Positions 44,514-56,973 of a stretch of DNA of 64,000 bases are shown here, one piece after another. Position 1 is the stretch's first letter. Every line of letters starts with the position of its first letter. Position numbers and translations under genes: made by a program. The stretch lies in contig JAPTJF010000201.1 in assembly GCA_029339195.1 (NCBI GenBank), positions 39,357 to 103,356 of the forward strand, written 5' to 3'. The DNA comes from Micractinium sp. NFX-FRZ. Its lineage: Eukaryota > Chlorophyta > Trebouxiophyceae > Chlorellales > Chlorellaceae. The notes below the pieces were generated by a model, which was not told where the DNA came from, ran no database searches, and saw nothing but the letters and a program-made list of their open reading frames with translations.

Positions 44514-47500
44514 TCAGTCAGCGCTCCCATGATGCGCACTCTCGGACCGCAAGCGCTGCAGCACTTGCGTGGCGCTGGGGCGTAGGTCCGGGTCGAGCGA
44601 AGTGCATTCCTGTATTAGTTCCAGCATGGCCTGCAAGACAGCCATGTCCAGCGGCAAGCGGTGAACCAAGCAGTGCACCAAGCGGTGGCACGTGGGCAGC
44701 TGGAGCTGCAAGCTCAAGCAGTGCATGCATGCATCGGTTATGCCAGCAGGGCATCCAGCCTGGTTGATGAGAGCAGGGAGCCGGCTCAGGAGGGTTTGCA
44801 ATCAACCAGCGAGGACAGATGCCTCCCGTGCTCACCATTGAGCACACGCCAGGCACGCGAGGCATCTGCCACTGCCCTCGCTTCTCAATCAGGGTGCACG
44901 TGGCCAGCTCGAATAGCAACAGTCCAAAGCTGCAGCAATGACCACAGGTTCGATTTCATGCCACAATGCAACGAAAGTTGCACCGTGGACAAAGCAGCTT
45001 TATAGCGGCGGCATGCAGCCAGCCAGCAACAGGCAGGGCTCAACAAGCTGACCGCTCCCAACCGAAGCTGCGCAGCAGGACGGGCAACTGATGGTGCATG
45101 CATGCTGACATGCAGCCAAGCTGAGAGGATGGGGCCCGCATGCCCACTGGAGCCTTGTCACAACTCCCGCTCACATGCCCACAGCACGCGCCCCCTCCCC
45201 ACCTGTACACATCGGCTGCCAGCGTGCACCGCTGCCCCAGCAGCTGCTCCGGAGCTGCGGGGAGTTGGGTGCATGGCAAGAGGACACATTCACCTTCTTT
45301 TGAGCGGCATGGGGAGCCTTCATGTGCAAGTGTGGGCTGGCCACACCAAGCGGGATTGCCTGGAAGGCGGGCAGGAAGCTGTCCCTCAAAAGCATGGAGG
45401 AGCGGGACGGGCTGGCGCTCGTCTCACCCGCGTGCGTGATGGTCCACCCCGCCGCTGTGCGCGCTCGGCTCCTCAGCACTTGCGAGACTCCCATATCGGT
45501 GATGCAGGCGCGCAGGTCCGCGGTCAGCAGCACGTTGCTGCAGGCAGACGGGCGGGCGGGCGGGGGGGCATGGGCGGAGCAGGCACGTATACGTGGGCGG
45601 GCAGGCGGCGGGCAGGCGGCAGGCAGGCGCGCACGTGCTGTGTGAGGGGGAGCGGGATGTAGGCAGGTCAGCTTGCAACGTCTTCCTCGGCACGGTGCGC
45701 ACCTGGGCTTCAGGTCACCATGCAGCACCTGCTCCCCATGCAAGAAAGCCAGACCCTCTGCCACGTCCAGCGCCACTTGGTGCCCCCTGCACAGCACGCA
45801 ATCGCACGGGTTGACCGGTGTGGCTAGCACCGCATGCCGTGCCCTTGATCAGAGTCATGGAAAGGCACTACTCCTCTCACTCGGCAGTCTGGCCGAGGGG
45901 TGTGCCCACGGCATGCACCCATGGCCACTCACCCAGCCTCCCAGCACAGCTTCTTTCGGGCATCTGGAGCTTTCAAAGCATTCATGAGGGACCCGCCTGG
46001 CATCAGCTTCATCACGACAGCAACCACACTCCCCTGCAAACGATGTGTGGGGTGGAGCACGGAGGCATATGTTAACGTGTGACCAAGCGCCATCAGGGCA
46101 TGAGGCCGCTGCCTCCCAACCATCAAACTGCGCACCCTGCACTCACGGCTGTGAGGTACTGTCCGGCCAGCTGCGGCCTCGCTGCCTGCTGCTGGCATGA
46201 GCAGAACCTTGCTGCCTGCGTGCCGCACCAGGGCACGCACACCTGGCCCGCCTGCCCGCCTGCCCACGACCGAACGCTGGTCGCCCCCTGCAGCTCATTC
46301 ACGCAGCGCGCACGCACCAGGACAGCCACTCCATACAGTGGCACGATGCGGTCATGGGTGGACTGCCGCATGATTGCCACCTCTCTCCACACGGCAGTCT
46401 CTGCTGTGGCAGGCGCCATGCCAGGCTGCAGCTCAATCACCTGCGGCTTGGGGAGGCGGGCAAAGGGGCCCGAGTCGGCTGTAAGAGGCGTGTGCCAGCA
46501 GCAGCACGCGCTCAGGGAGGGGCAAACTCGCGCCGGCCGGCGCCAATTGGCCAGCTGACAAAGCGGCCCCGCATTGCCAGCTCAGTCGGTGACTTGGTCC
46601 TGCCTCTGCGCCGGCCAGGCGGCTTCAAAGACGCACCTTGGCTGCGACGTCCTGGCCACTCAATTTGGCCAGATATGTGACAGCAGACCCCCCCGTGCCT
46701 AGCACTACCATGCCGCGGTCGCCAATGACAAACTGCAGGGAGCGGCAGGGGGAGGGGAGGGCAGGTAAGTGAGGACAGGTCAGGTCAGATCAGGTCAGGT
46801 CAGGCAGGGCAGGGCAAGGCAGGGCAGGTTAGGGCAGGGCAAGGCAGGGCAGGGCATGTAGTTGAGGACATGACAGGTCAGGCCAGGTCAGGCAGGACAG
46901 GGCAGTCAGAGGGGCGAGGGCAGCAGGGCAGCGCGCAAGGCTCTGAGTGGGGCAGAGCAGCCCTGGAAGAGGGCACATGCACCAACAGCATGTCAGGGGT
47001 GACCTTCCTCCCGTCCCCTGCTCTCCCCCTAGTAAGGTCAACGTGGACACCAACCAACCAAGGGACCAGCAGTTGAGCCACCAGCACACCGCCTCACCCT
47101 GAGGTCACCAGGCAGCAGCTGCAGCGAGGTGGTGTCCAGGCCCCAATGGCAGTGCACCGGCATCCTTGCCTCCTTGCCAGAGGCGGCTCTTGCGCCTGCC
47201 CCTGATGTCACCGGGCCGTCCCCAGGTACCGCAGGGCCATCCTCAGGCACCGCCTCAAGCGTGTGCGGTGGGGAGGAGTTGAGGAGGCAGAGTTGGATGG
47301 ATCCGCTGCCGCGCCTGGCCAGCTCTGCGCTCAGCAGGGCTTCGAGGCGTGCCTGCCTGCCACTCGGTGCATCACTTCGATGCGGCGACGTGGGTGCTGA
47401 CACTGAGCCGATACTGCCCTCAGCTGTGCCGCCAAGCTGCCAAAGGGGCTGCACCTCACACTCAGTGCTGTGGTTGCCGTGGGCTCTGCGGCGCCGCAGC

Positions 47501-50177
47501 CGGCGCCGCAGCAGCACGCGGCTTGCACCCGCGGCAGCTACAAGTGCAGCAAACGGGAGCGCCGCCACCAGGCTGGCATGTGCTGCCTGCAGCGATGCGT
47601 GGCGCCTGCTTGATGTTGGCCCAGGCTGCAGGTCGACGAAGGAGGATGCCGCACAGGGTGGGAGGGCTGGGCTGGAGCCGGTGTCGCTCAGAACCCTGCA
47701 AAAGGGATGCCACTTGCTGGTGCTGGATTGTGAGCGCTCTCAAAAAGGTGTGCAGGGAGAGTTGTTTACAACAACGTTGGCAAGAGGGCCCTGCCACCGT
47801 GCCAGGCCACCCAGGGTCTCGTGTGCGGCGGCCGGGGGCATTGGCAGGGGGCAGGGCAGGGCACTCACAGCACGCGGAGGTTTTGGGCAAAGGGTGCACG
47901 GCACCACGCATCCGGCACGCTGCCGCTCACGCTCGTGCCGCCCAGCCGCCTGCGAAAAACAGAAGCCAGCACAGGATCAGGCCGACAGCACAGCTGGTGC
48001 CTGAGAGGCCGGACCTCAGGGCCTACCAGCCCTGCTGCGCATGGCCAGCATGCACAGCATGGCCAGCAAGCACAGCATGGCCAGCCATGCAAGCGGCGAG
48101 CACCGGGCTCACAGTGTCTTCAGGTTTGCCCAGGACAGGTTGCCGGGCAGCGTGCCCCCCAGCTGGGAGTTGCCCGACAGGTCCAGAGCGTGCAGGCGTG
48201 GCAGTGCGCCAGGTTGCAGCCAGGCTGGCGGGAAGGCGGGGCCGGACAGGGCGTTGCTGCCCAGGGAGAGCACTTCAAAAGTGGACGAGGAGGCCCAGGC
48301 ATCGGGGAGCGCCCCCGAAAAGCGGTTGCCTCCCACCTGCAGCATGGCAGGCGGGAGGTCGGACAGGCACAGCGCCGGTGGGCAGCCGCCAGGGGCTGCT
48401 GCAGGCGGGCAGGGCGCACTGGCAGGCAGCGAGCGCAGTGCTGCTTATACTGCGTGTGGACATATGCAAACGACCGTGGCACTCACTCACCGAAACCCCT
48501 GTCAGCCGGGGGTGGTGGTCTAGCAGGCGAGGCGACAGCGTCCCAGTCAGTTCGTTGCTCGTCAAGTCGCTGCACACGCCAAAAGAAAAGCGGGGCGCTC
48601 GATGCGATGAGCAGCAGTGGTGGGCAGGAGTGGCACAGCAGTGCGCCTGTGCAGCTTCGCAGCACAGCTGACTTGCATGCAGGCTAGGGCAGGCCTGTTG
48701 GGGCAGGCTAGGGCAGGCCTGTAGGGCAGGCCTTGCTGCAGTTGAAGCCATAGCACCCGGTCGCTGTGCTGCGAGGACAAGTTTTCGGGACGAGCAAGCC
48801 AGCTGTGGGGCCAGGCGACCATCCCAACCATGGCAGCGACCGCACGGCGCACTCACAGTCTCTTGAGCTGGGGGAAGCCGCCAGCACTCCAGGACGGGGG
48901 GAGGGAGCTGGTGAGCCCCAGGTTATCCAGAACCAGTGCTTCAAGGTTTGGGAAGCCATCCGCGCTCGCCCATGACCGAGGCAGCGCCCCGCCTGCGCCC
49001 GCCGCGCGCGGCGCATCCGCACGTTGCGCCACACGTTGCCGCTGCCTGGAGGCGAGGCCGGAGACCTCTAACAGGCGCAGCTCACGGAACCCTTTGGACC
49101 AGGCCTCCGGCAGCCCCCCCAGTACAGAGACTTGCACGGACAGCTGCCGCAGGCTGGGCAGGACTGCAGGGTCGGCGCCCCAGCTGGCAGGCAGCGTGGT
49201 GTGCAGGACTGGGAATTCCAACTCCAGGCGTTCCAGGCGTGGCAGCGCTCCGGGCGAGATGCTGGGAAGGGGGGCGCCCAGCGAGCGGCCTGCCAGGGAC
49301 AGCCTGCAGAGGGGTGCAGGGCGTTTATGAGGGCCTACAAAGGGCGTGTGCATAGGGGGTGTACTTAGGGTCACACAAGTGAAGGCAAACAGAGGCGAGG
49401 GAGGACACCACAGTGAAGCCAATGGCGTTGAGGACACAACAGTCCGCCAGGCTGCGGCGTACCATTTCAGGCGAGGGAACGCCCCCGGCACCAGCCATGC
49501 GGCGGGGATGGGCGGCCAGGGCAGCACGGCACTCTGGCAGACCAGAAGGCACACCTCCAGCCACTGCAGCCGTGCCAGCGCTGGAACAAGAGGGCTCTCG
49601 CTGGCTGCGCCGCCTGCTGCAGTGGCTCCCTGGCCAATCTGCCCATATTGCGTCAGCTTTCTAGCACACGCAGGATGCAAGAGCAGGTGAGTGGTTAGGG
49701 ATGTTGCAGTTAATTGTTGAGGGGGCACTGGTGGGGCGCTTCCCCCGCCCCCCTGCCACACACAAGCAGCGGCATACTTGCCGCTGCTGCCAGCAGCCCG
49801 AGGTAGGCAGGCGCAACTCACATTTCTGTCACGCGGCCTTCAGCGTTGCACGTCACGCTGCCCCAGCTGCACACGTCAAATGTGCTGTCTGGCAGCCAGC
49901 CAGGCAGGCTGGCAACCCACTCGGGTGTGGATGCCCACACCGCGGCCCGCAGGCGGTGCAGGATGACGGCGTCTGCAGCCGTAGGGCAGGGGCAAGCTGG
50001 GCCTGTGGCACCGGAGCGGCACAGGCCTGCAATCCTTCTCAGGATCCCCCAGTGCATCGCCCAGAACTTACCCTCAGCAGCAGCAGCAGCAGCAGCCACC
50101 AGTGGGGCCGCCACGAGGAGGAGCGCCAGGAAGGAGGCCGCCAGCACCCCCGCCGCCGCCACCTTTGTTGAGGCCAT
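44514..50177 (-). CDS. LRR receptor-like kinase B
   Basis: The gene has the same 16-exon plan as kinase A, with matching phases, giving about 911 residues. Exons are 50177-50072, 49972-49822, 49660-49463, 49303-48857, 48569-48491, 48336-48113, 47949-47869, 47695-47098, 46732-46637, 46440-46318, 46033-45933, 45786-45703, 45537-45428, 45254-45203, 44929-44836 and 44705-44514. It has a signal peptide, a DVCSWGSVTCNAEGRV cap, LRRs (NELTGTLSPRLL; GGNRFSGALPDAW), a membrane helix (LPFAALVAAAGASRVLL) with basic stop-transfer, and a kinase from residue 629. Landmarks: LGTGGSAV, VAAK, HGD (Asp759), DMG (Asp777) in place of DFG, APEQL, and DPDLRPSATQVLQRL. It differs from A in the ectodomain, juxtamembrane region and kinase tail (26 residues longer), and has a normal GT donor where A has GC. 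Confidence 0.88.
46766..46935. repeat. (GGTCA/GGGCA)n microsatellite in kinase B intron
   Basis: Five-base repeats of AGGTC grade into GGGCA units between the transmembrane exon and the glycine-loop exon. A related array is at 59295-59430 in kinase D. Confidence 0.8.
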
Positions 50178-51077
50178 GCTTGCCGCTGTCGGGGTCGGCA
50201 GCTGGGTCAGGGACGCGTCACAACAACGTGCTGGGCTGGCGCCGAGCTGCTCCAGCTATCTGCCGCCCGCGCAACGTCCTGCGGTCGCATAGGGCGCGGC
50301 CACCCTCAAATGAACCCTGCCACACTTACAAACAAACCGGGCACCACATGGCAGCAACACAGCCGCAAACTACAATGCAGGCAGGCGTACCTTCCGCGGT
50401 CATGGCGTACCTCCCAGGCAGAGGTACTGCTGGCGCGAAGCGGGTGCCGCTGCTAGCATCACCTGCGGCCACCTCCTTCACACCACCCTACCGCCATCAT
50501 CATGTGACTCGTCTTTACTTTGAATCAAATTCAGCAGCAGCAGCAGCAGCTGCAGCAGCTGCAGCGGCCATTCATATGCAGCAGCCGCAGAGCAGCAGCA
50601 TCACAGGTGAGGCCTAGTGAGCCTCAGACGGGCAGTCGACACTCTAGATTCTGCCAGCCAGTACACGTGCGTCTTCAAGCTTGATGCTTCGTAACGGTAG
50701 GACCAGTCCAGGCAGCGGGAACCATGGAGCTGGACAACCCTGCTCCACCCCATGCCAGCCCACACTCGTTTCATCCATCTGCAAAATCCGTTCCCCGCTA
50801 ACTGAACACCTGCAATCCTGACTCCTCTGATGCAGCTGCATTGTAACCAATGTTTTCATTTATGCCACTGTATGCCCGAAGGGATGGGGCCGCAAAGGAC
50901 ACTCAAACGTAAATGCAGAACAATCCAGATGAAAAAATGGGGGGCGGGTTGATCAAATCCGTGCGTTGGCGGGTGCCGGGAGTCAAAACCTGATTGAGCT
51001 AGTGTTCCGAATAAGGAGATTGCAGATGGGCACAGAAGGCGAAGCCGCGAGCCATGAGAATCAACACATAGTGTGAG
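50178..51077. other. Kinase B upstream region and junction of the two duplicated blocks
   Basis: 50178-50608 is shared with the region upstream of kinase D and probably holds the promoter of B. 50609-51077 is unique to this place: about 470 bases, more AT-rich at 50880-51070, lying between the two block copies and replacing the last three exons of copy C. I see no gene in it. Confidence 0.6.
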
Positions 51078-51234
51078 CAGCCGGGGTCGTGGCGCATGCG
51101 ATTTAATGGCATGTGCACCCGTAGCCAGGCATGCGAGCAGGCAGCCAGTCAGCCAGGAAGGCAGGCAAGGCATGACCGGTTGCTGAGCAGGAGCGCACGC
51201 TGGGCACGCTGGGCACGCTGGGCACTCGACTTGC

Positions 51235-54200
51235 CTGCGTGCGTGAAGGTGCACCCGGCTGCCGTGCGTGCCTGGCTTGCCAGCACTTGTGACAGCCCCA
51301 AATCGCCGATGCATGCACGCCCGTCCTCAGCCAACAGCACGTTGCTGCAGGCAGGCAGGCAGGTGGGCAGGGCAGGGCTAGGCAGGTGCATCAGGTGTAC
51401 TGCCTAGGTGGGCGGGCAGGTGGTGGACAGCTAGCCGGGCGGGTTGGCACTGCTGGCAGCTGTCCCAAGCGCTCGCACAAGCAGGTTGCACCCACAAAGC
51501 CAGGCGCCGCTTCCCCCACACTGACTACAGCCCGCACCTGCGGACACCATTGTTCCCAGCCTATCGCTGTGACATCACACATCAGCACATCCAATCACAC
51601 CGGTGTGTGCACAGCCGCCGATCCGCCTCACCGCGACGCGCCTCACCGCACCTGCTCTTCAGGTCACCATGCAGCACTCTCTCCTGGTGCAGGAAGGCCA
51701 GACCCTCTGCCACATCCAGCGCCACCTGACGCCCCCTGCACAGGCGCAGGCGGCACGCTTTGGTTGCGCGCGCCGTGAGGACAGCACGCTGGGGGTTCGC
51801 CCGCGGCGATAGGGTTTGAACCATACCGTAAACCTTACACCCTACACGGTGATTGCCACCAGCGGTTGCTCTTGCTGAGAAGGACAACTGTTTTTGCACT
51901 GGTCGGCTGGCTGCAAGGTTATGCGCCGGCATGAATGCCGGGGGGCCTCGCCGACGCCGCCAGCTCACCTGGCCGCCCATCGCAGCTGCTCGGAGGCTTC
52001 GGGAGCAAGCAGGGCAGCCTTCAGCGACCCCCCTGGCATGAGTTTGAATGCCAGCACAACCACACAGTCCTGCAAGGGCATGGGACAAGGTGGTGATGGC
52101 GGCTTATGACTGACAATTATAAGCACATCCGATGAGTCGTGGGCCATTGAGCGGCATGCACGCAGCAGTACATATGCATGGGGTACCACCCTGTACTGCT
52201 GCCACACCGCACACCGCCGACACGCCGTCGCTGGCACAAGGGCTCAGGCGCACCAGGACAGCCACTCCGTACAGCGGCACGATGCGCTCGTGGGTGCACT
52301 CGCGCACGAGGGCGGCCTCATTCCACACCACAGACTGTGCTGTGGCAGGCGCCATGCCAGGCTGCAGCTCAAACACCTGCGGCATGGGGAGGCAAGGGTA
52401 GCCATCAAGTTGAGCGTGTTGGGGAAGCCGGCAAGTGCACAGCAGCCGTTCACTGTTGGCAGCTTTTTGAGAGGTGGGGAGGCAGCTGGAATGGCCATGG
52501 CTATGTCGCAGCCAGCGCTGGCAGCTTGCATGGAATGCGAGGACACTGGGCGAGGGTAGAGACAACCCCCCAGCCAACGTATTGCCCCAATGCCCGCTGC
52601 AACAGATCAGCTGGTGCCGCGCACACGCACCTTTGCTGCCACGTCTTGGGCGTTCAGCAGGGCGAGGTAGGTGACGGACGATGCGCCTCTGCCTAGCACT
52701 ACCATGCCGTGATCGTCACGACAAACTGCAGGGGCGGTGCACGAGGGGCATGAGAAGCGGTGCCCATACATACTATGCAGTACATGTGCACTTAAAAGGG
52801 GGCAATTTACCGTTACTACAGCAGGAAGGTGGGAGGGGGGAGGGATAACATACCTGCACACACGTCCTGTACATCACCCGCCCTCCCTTGGGCCTTCTTC
52901 GCTTTCGAAGAAGGGAACATAGGCACCACCCACACAGTGTGTGCGAGGTGAGACCCCAGGCTGCCGCCCCACACCTGGGCTGCCGCCCCCGCACCCTGCC
53001 CCACCTTGAGCTCCCCAGGCAGCAGCCGCAAAGACGTGGTGTCCAGGCCCCACGGGCAGTGCACCGCGGCGCCTCCCTCGCACTCCCTAGCCTCTGCGCC
53101 TGCTCCTCCCAACAGGACAGGGGCACCCTGGGTCAGGTGTGCAGCCGCGTGCGCTGGCGGGGAGTGGAGCAGGCACAGGTGGATGCCGCCGCCCCGCCGG
53201 CTGGCCAGCGCGGCTCCCAGCAGGGCCTCCACGCGTGCCTCCCTGCTGGGCGGCAGGTCATGCAGGTGCCCAGACGTCCCTGCTGAGCTGGCATCATCTG
53301 ATGCTGCGCTGTTCAGCTGCCGCCGCAGCTGCCGCGGCTGCCGCGGCTGCCACAAGTGGTGCGCCTCCCGCCCGCGGTCGCGCTGCTGCCGCTGCCGGCG
53401 CCGCAGCAGCACTCGGCCTGCGCCCCCCGCAGCTACAAGTGCGACCAGTGCCAGCAGCGCCGCTAGGTTGGCACGCACAGCCTGCAGCGTTCCGTGGCGC
53501 CCGCCCACCCCCCAGCTGCCCAGCTGGGCTTGCAGGCTCAGGAAAGACGAGGCTGCACAGGGCGGGAGGGGAGGCTCGTCCTCGTAGGTGCGCAAAATCC
53601 TGCAGAGGCAGGGGGCCGGGCACGCTGTTGCCATGCACCCACACAGCACAAAAGCAGACAGGACTGCTGGCGAGGGCAGCTGCCCCATACGCTAATGCTC
53701 CCTTTGGCGGCGCAGCGCCCAGCAGCACTGCAGCTGTTTCACTCTGCGTCAGGCTGCAGAGGCAGAGGCGGTAGCAGTACCAGCCGGGCACGGACTCACA
53801 GCAGGCTCAGGTGTTGGGCAAAGGGTGCGTGGCACCACGCATCCGGCACGGCGCTCCTCACACCGGTGCCGCCCAGCCGCCTGAGAAAGCAAGCAGGCAT
53901 CAGCGCGCTGTCAGAGCTCTGGACATGGCAGGTCTGCTGCCAGAGTGTCACACATGGCAGGCCTGCTGTCAGAGCGTTATCGAATGGCAGGCCTGCTGTC
54001 AGAGTGTTATTGAATGGCAGGCATGCTGTAAGAGTGTTATCGAATGGCAGGCGTGCTGTCAGATTGTCCACATGGCAGGCCTGCTGCCAGCGCTGGCGGT
54101 GATCCCTGGGCGGGAGCAGCGTCCACGGATGCATGCAGTTGGGCGGCAGCACACGCACGCGAGACTCACAGCGACTGCAGCTTGGGCCAGCTCAGGTTGG

Positions 54201-56240
54201 CAGGCAGGTTGCCTGACAGCTGCGGGTTGCTGGAGAGGTCCAGAGCAGACAGCCGGGGCAGCGCGTCGGGTTGCAGCCAGGCTGGCGGGAAGGCGGGGCC
54301 GGACAGGGCGTTGTTGCCCAGGGAGAAGGCTTCAACCGTCGAAGAGGAGGCCCAGGCTTCTGGGAGCGCCCCAGAAAAGCGGTTGCCCGCCAACTGCAGC
54401 ACCAGAGCAGGCAGACAAAGGGGCACAGGTCGAGCGGTACCGCAAAAACACGGCTTGCTTGCTTGTAAGCGAGGGCGGAACGGGCAGCAGGGATGTCACG
54501 AGGCATTGCACACACTAGTGCTGCCTCACACCGGGTGTTTAGCCGCGTGAATGCAGGGCAGAAACACTCACATTGAGCGACGTCATCCAGGGGTGGGCGT
54601 CTAACAGCTGCGGTGGCAGCGTCCCTGTCAGCTCGTTGTATGCTACACCCCTGCGTTGGCACCGCCAGAGGGAGGGGGCCAGAGGGGGCGAGCCTCACAA
54701 GCGGTGTGCGCAAAGGCGTTGGAAGCATGCTGGAGCCAGCGCCAGCACTCATGCTGCACCCAACCAGTTCACGGGAAGCAGGGCCGCCCTGCCGGCGGCC
54801 GCCCCACCCACTCCTCACAGGCTGAGCAGCTGCGGGAAGCCGCCGCTCTGCCACGCGTATGGCAGGGTCCCGGTGAGCCCCAACTGGTCTAGGCTGAGCG
54901 CCCGGAGCTTGGGAAAGCCGCCGGCCCAGGAAGCAGGCAGCGTGTGCCCGCCGCCTGTGCCCGCTGTGCCTGCTGTGTGCGGCGCGTCAGCATCCTGGGC
55001 AACCACAGCAGATCTGCTGAACCCTGCAGGCCCCAGCAGCCTCGAGCTGGGCGTTGAGATGCTGAGGTGCGCCAGCTCACGGAAGCCGTGTGACCAGGCT
55101 GCAGGCAGGCCGCCCTGCACCTGCGCCTTCAGCACCAGCTTCTGCAGCCTGGGCAGGACTGCGGGGTCGGCGCCCCAGCTGGGAGGCAGCGTGGTGTGCA
55201 GGGCTGGAAAGTCCAGGGACAGGTGCTCCAGGAGAGGCAGGGCACCCGGGGGGATGGCTGGCAGCGGGGCGCCCAGGGAGCGGCCCGACAGGAAGAGCCT
55301 GCGGGAGGAGGCGGCGTGGGCACAGGGTCTTCCCTCGATTGATTAAAGTGTACATGTGCCTCGTTCAAGCTGTACCGGGGCTCCTAAGCGGCATGGGAGA
55401 CGACCGTGCACGGACAGCGGCAGGAGTTGGAAGGCATGCAGGCAGATTGCTCGCCAGCACATGCAGGCAGTTGACGTGCAAGCGCAGCTTACTGCTGGAG
55501 GCGCGGGAATGCGCCTGGCACCAGCCATGCGGCGGGGATGGGAGGCCAGGGCAGCGCGGTGGTACAGACCAGGAGGCACGACTCCAACCAGCGCAGCTGC
55601 GCCAGCTCTGACAGCAGCGGGCTCTCGCTGGCTGCGCCGCCCGCCGCCGTGGTTCCTCGGCCTGTCCGCGGAGGCTGCACCAGCTTTCTGCATACCGGTA
55701 GAAGCCGTCCAAAAACCGTCAAAGCAGACGATCTGCTTCAGTTGTTTCGCTGCCGCCGAAAGCATCGCGCCAGCGGGTGTCGGCCAAGGGATGCCTTGCT
55801 GCCCTGCCGCCCCCGCCGCAGACCAGCAAGCAGGTGGCAAGCCCAACGCAGGCTCAGCTCACATTGTGCGAACACGACCGTCTGCGTTGCACGCCACGCC
55901 TCCCCAGCTGCACACGTCAATGGCGCTGTCTGGCAGCCAGCCAGGCAGGCTGGCAACCCACTCGGGTGTGGATGCCCACACCGCGGCCCGCAGGCGGTGC
56001 AGGATGGCGGCGTCTGCAGCCGGAGGGCGAAGGGGCAGGCTGGCAGGGGCAGGCTGAGCAGCGGCATAGAATTAGCGCAAAGGCCTGTACTATTCAGCAA
56101 GCCATCAACTGCATCGCTTACAACTCACCCTCAGCAGCAGCCTTTGCGTTGGCAGCCAGTGGGGCGGCCAGGAGGAGGAGGAGCGCCAAGAGGGGTGCCG
56201 CCGCCACCCCCGCCGCTGGCGACCCTGCTCGGCACGTCAT
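51235..56240 (-). pseudogene. LRR receptor-like kinase C, truncated and frameshifted copy of A
   Basis: Exons 1-13 of the A plan are present and closely similar, from the signal peptide at 56240 to the activation-loop exon ending at 51235. Two defects are seen. First, the glycine-loop exon (starts 52725) lacks one base near 52717-52721 compared with A, which shifts the frame just before GMVVLGRGASS. Second, the last three exons (APE motif, helix F region, C-lobe end) are missing because the duplicated block stopped short. The extracellular LRR part and membrane helix remain open, so a transcript could still make a receptor lacking a working kinase. Intron 13 keeps the GC-type donor, but no matching acceptor exon follows. 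Confidence 0.8.
53925..54090. repeat. Intronic minisatellite, expanded form (kinase C)
   Basis: About five units of 32-33 bases (GAATGGCAGGCCTGCTGTCAGAGTGTTATC-like with variants) occur in the same intron where kinase A has two to three. Confidence 0.75.
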
Positions 56241-56973
56241 GCGGGCTCGGTAGCGCAATTGGAAATGCGTCACAAAACGGCTCTGCTGCCGCCCAGCAGC
56301 GTACACGAGCCTTCTGCCGAGACGTCCCGCTCCAGCACCCACCCGCCTGGTCGCACAGAGGACATCGTCTCCAAAACGTGCAATGCTGTCACAGAAGTTG
56401 TTCCAGGGCGAACAGCGGAGGTGAAGTTCCAACAAATATCTCAGCGTACGTGCCGGCCTGGCCGAGTGTTTGGATCTCTGGTGCATTCAACTTCTGATAA
56501 CTGAGCGAAGCGCGAAGGGTGCAAGCGTACCTGAATCCCCCGGCAAATGCCTTTACCCACCCATGGTGGCAGTGTGCCGCCAGTGGGCCGCCTCCGCCGC
56601 CTCATGAATCCTCCCGCAATGGTTGAGCATTCTCTCGACCGTAACTGCGTGCAAACAGCTGATGGTGTAGTGCTGACTAAAGAAGTTGGGATCTCTTCCG
56701 TTTCACACTGTGCCACACGCTCCTGCCTGCCTGCTGCCCGCCACGCCTGCTCCCCGGGGCTCAACCGCCGCAACGCGCCGCCCACATCCACCGCTGAAAC
56801 TAGCAAAGCGGTCTCATGATCCTGCAATCACTGTGTACTTGGCTTTACTTACAGCGGCACATGTTTTTCCTTTCATGCCTGCCCTAGTGGTACATGCCAG
56901 CACACCTGCTGCCACGAAGCGACGTCCTTTTGCGGCAGCAGACCTGGAGGGCTACAGCTACATGCAGTGTATG
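56241..56973. promoter_or_regulatory. Spacer between kinase D and kinase C
   Basis: This is homologous to 43764-44513. TTACA at 56849-56853 reads as TGTAA for the minus strand, 121 bases after the D stop. Confidence 0.6.

Larger units (their letters stand above)
38581..50608. repeat. Segmental duplication, left copy (genes A and B)
   Basis: This block of about 12.0 kb matches 51078-63139 in order and orientation. It runs from inside an intron of kinase A to about 430 bases upstream of kinase B. Coding exons agree at roughly 95 percent by eye; introns differ mainly by small indels. Confidence 0.88.

Noticed and set aside
44945..44960. B-box-like GGTTCGATTTC in a kinase B intron
   Set aside because: No matching A box or cloverleaf around it; the surrounding bases fit the intron before exon 15.
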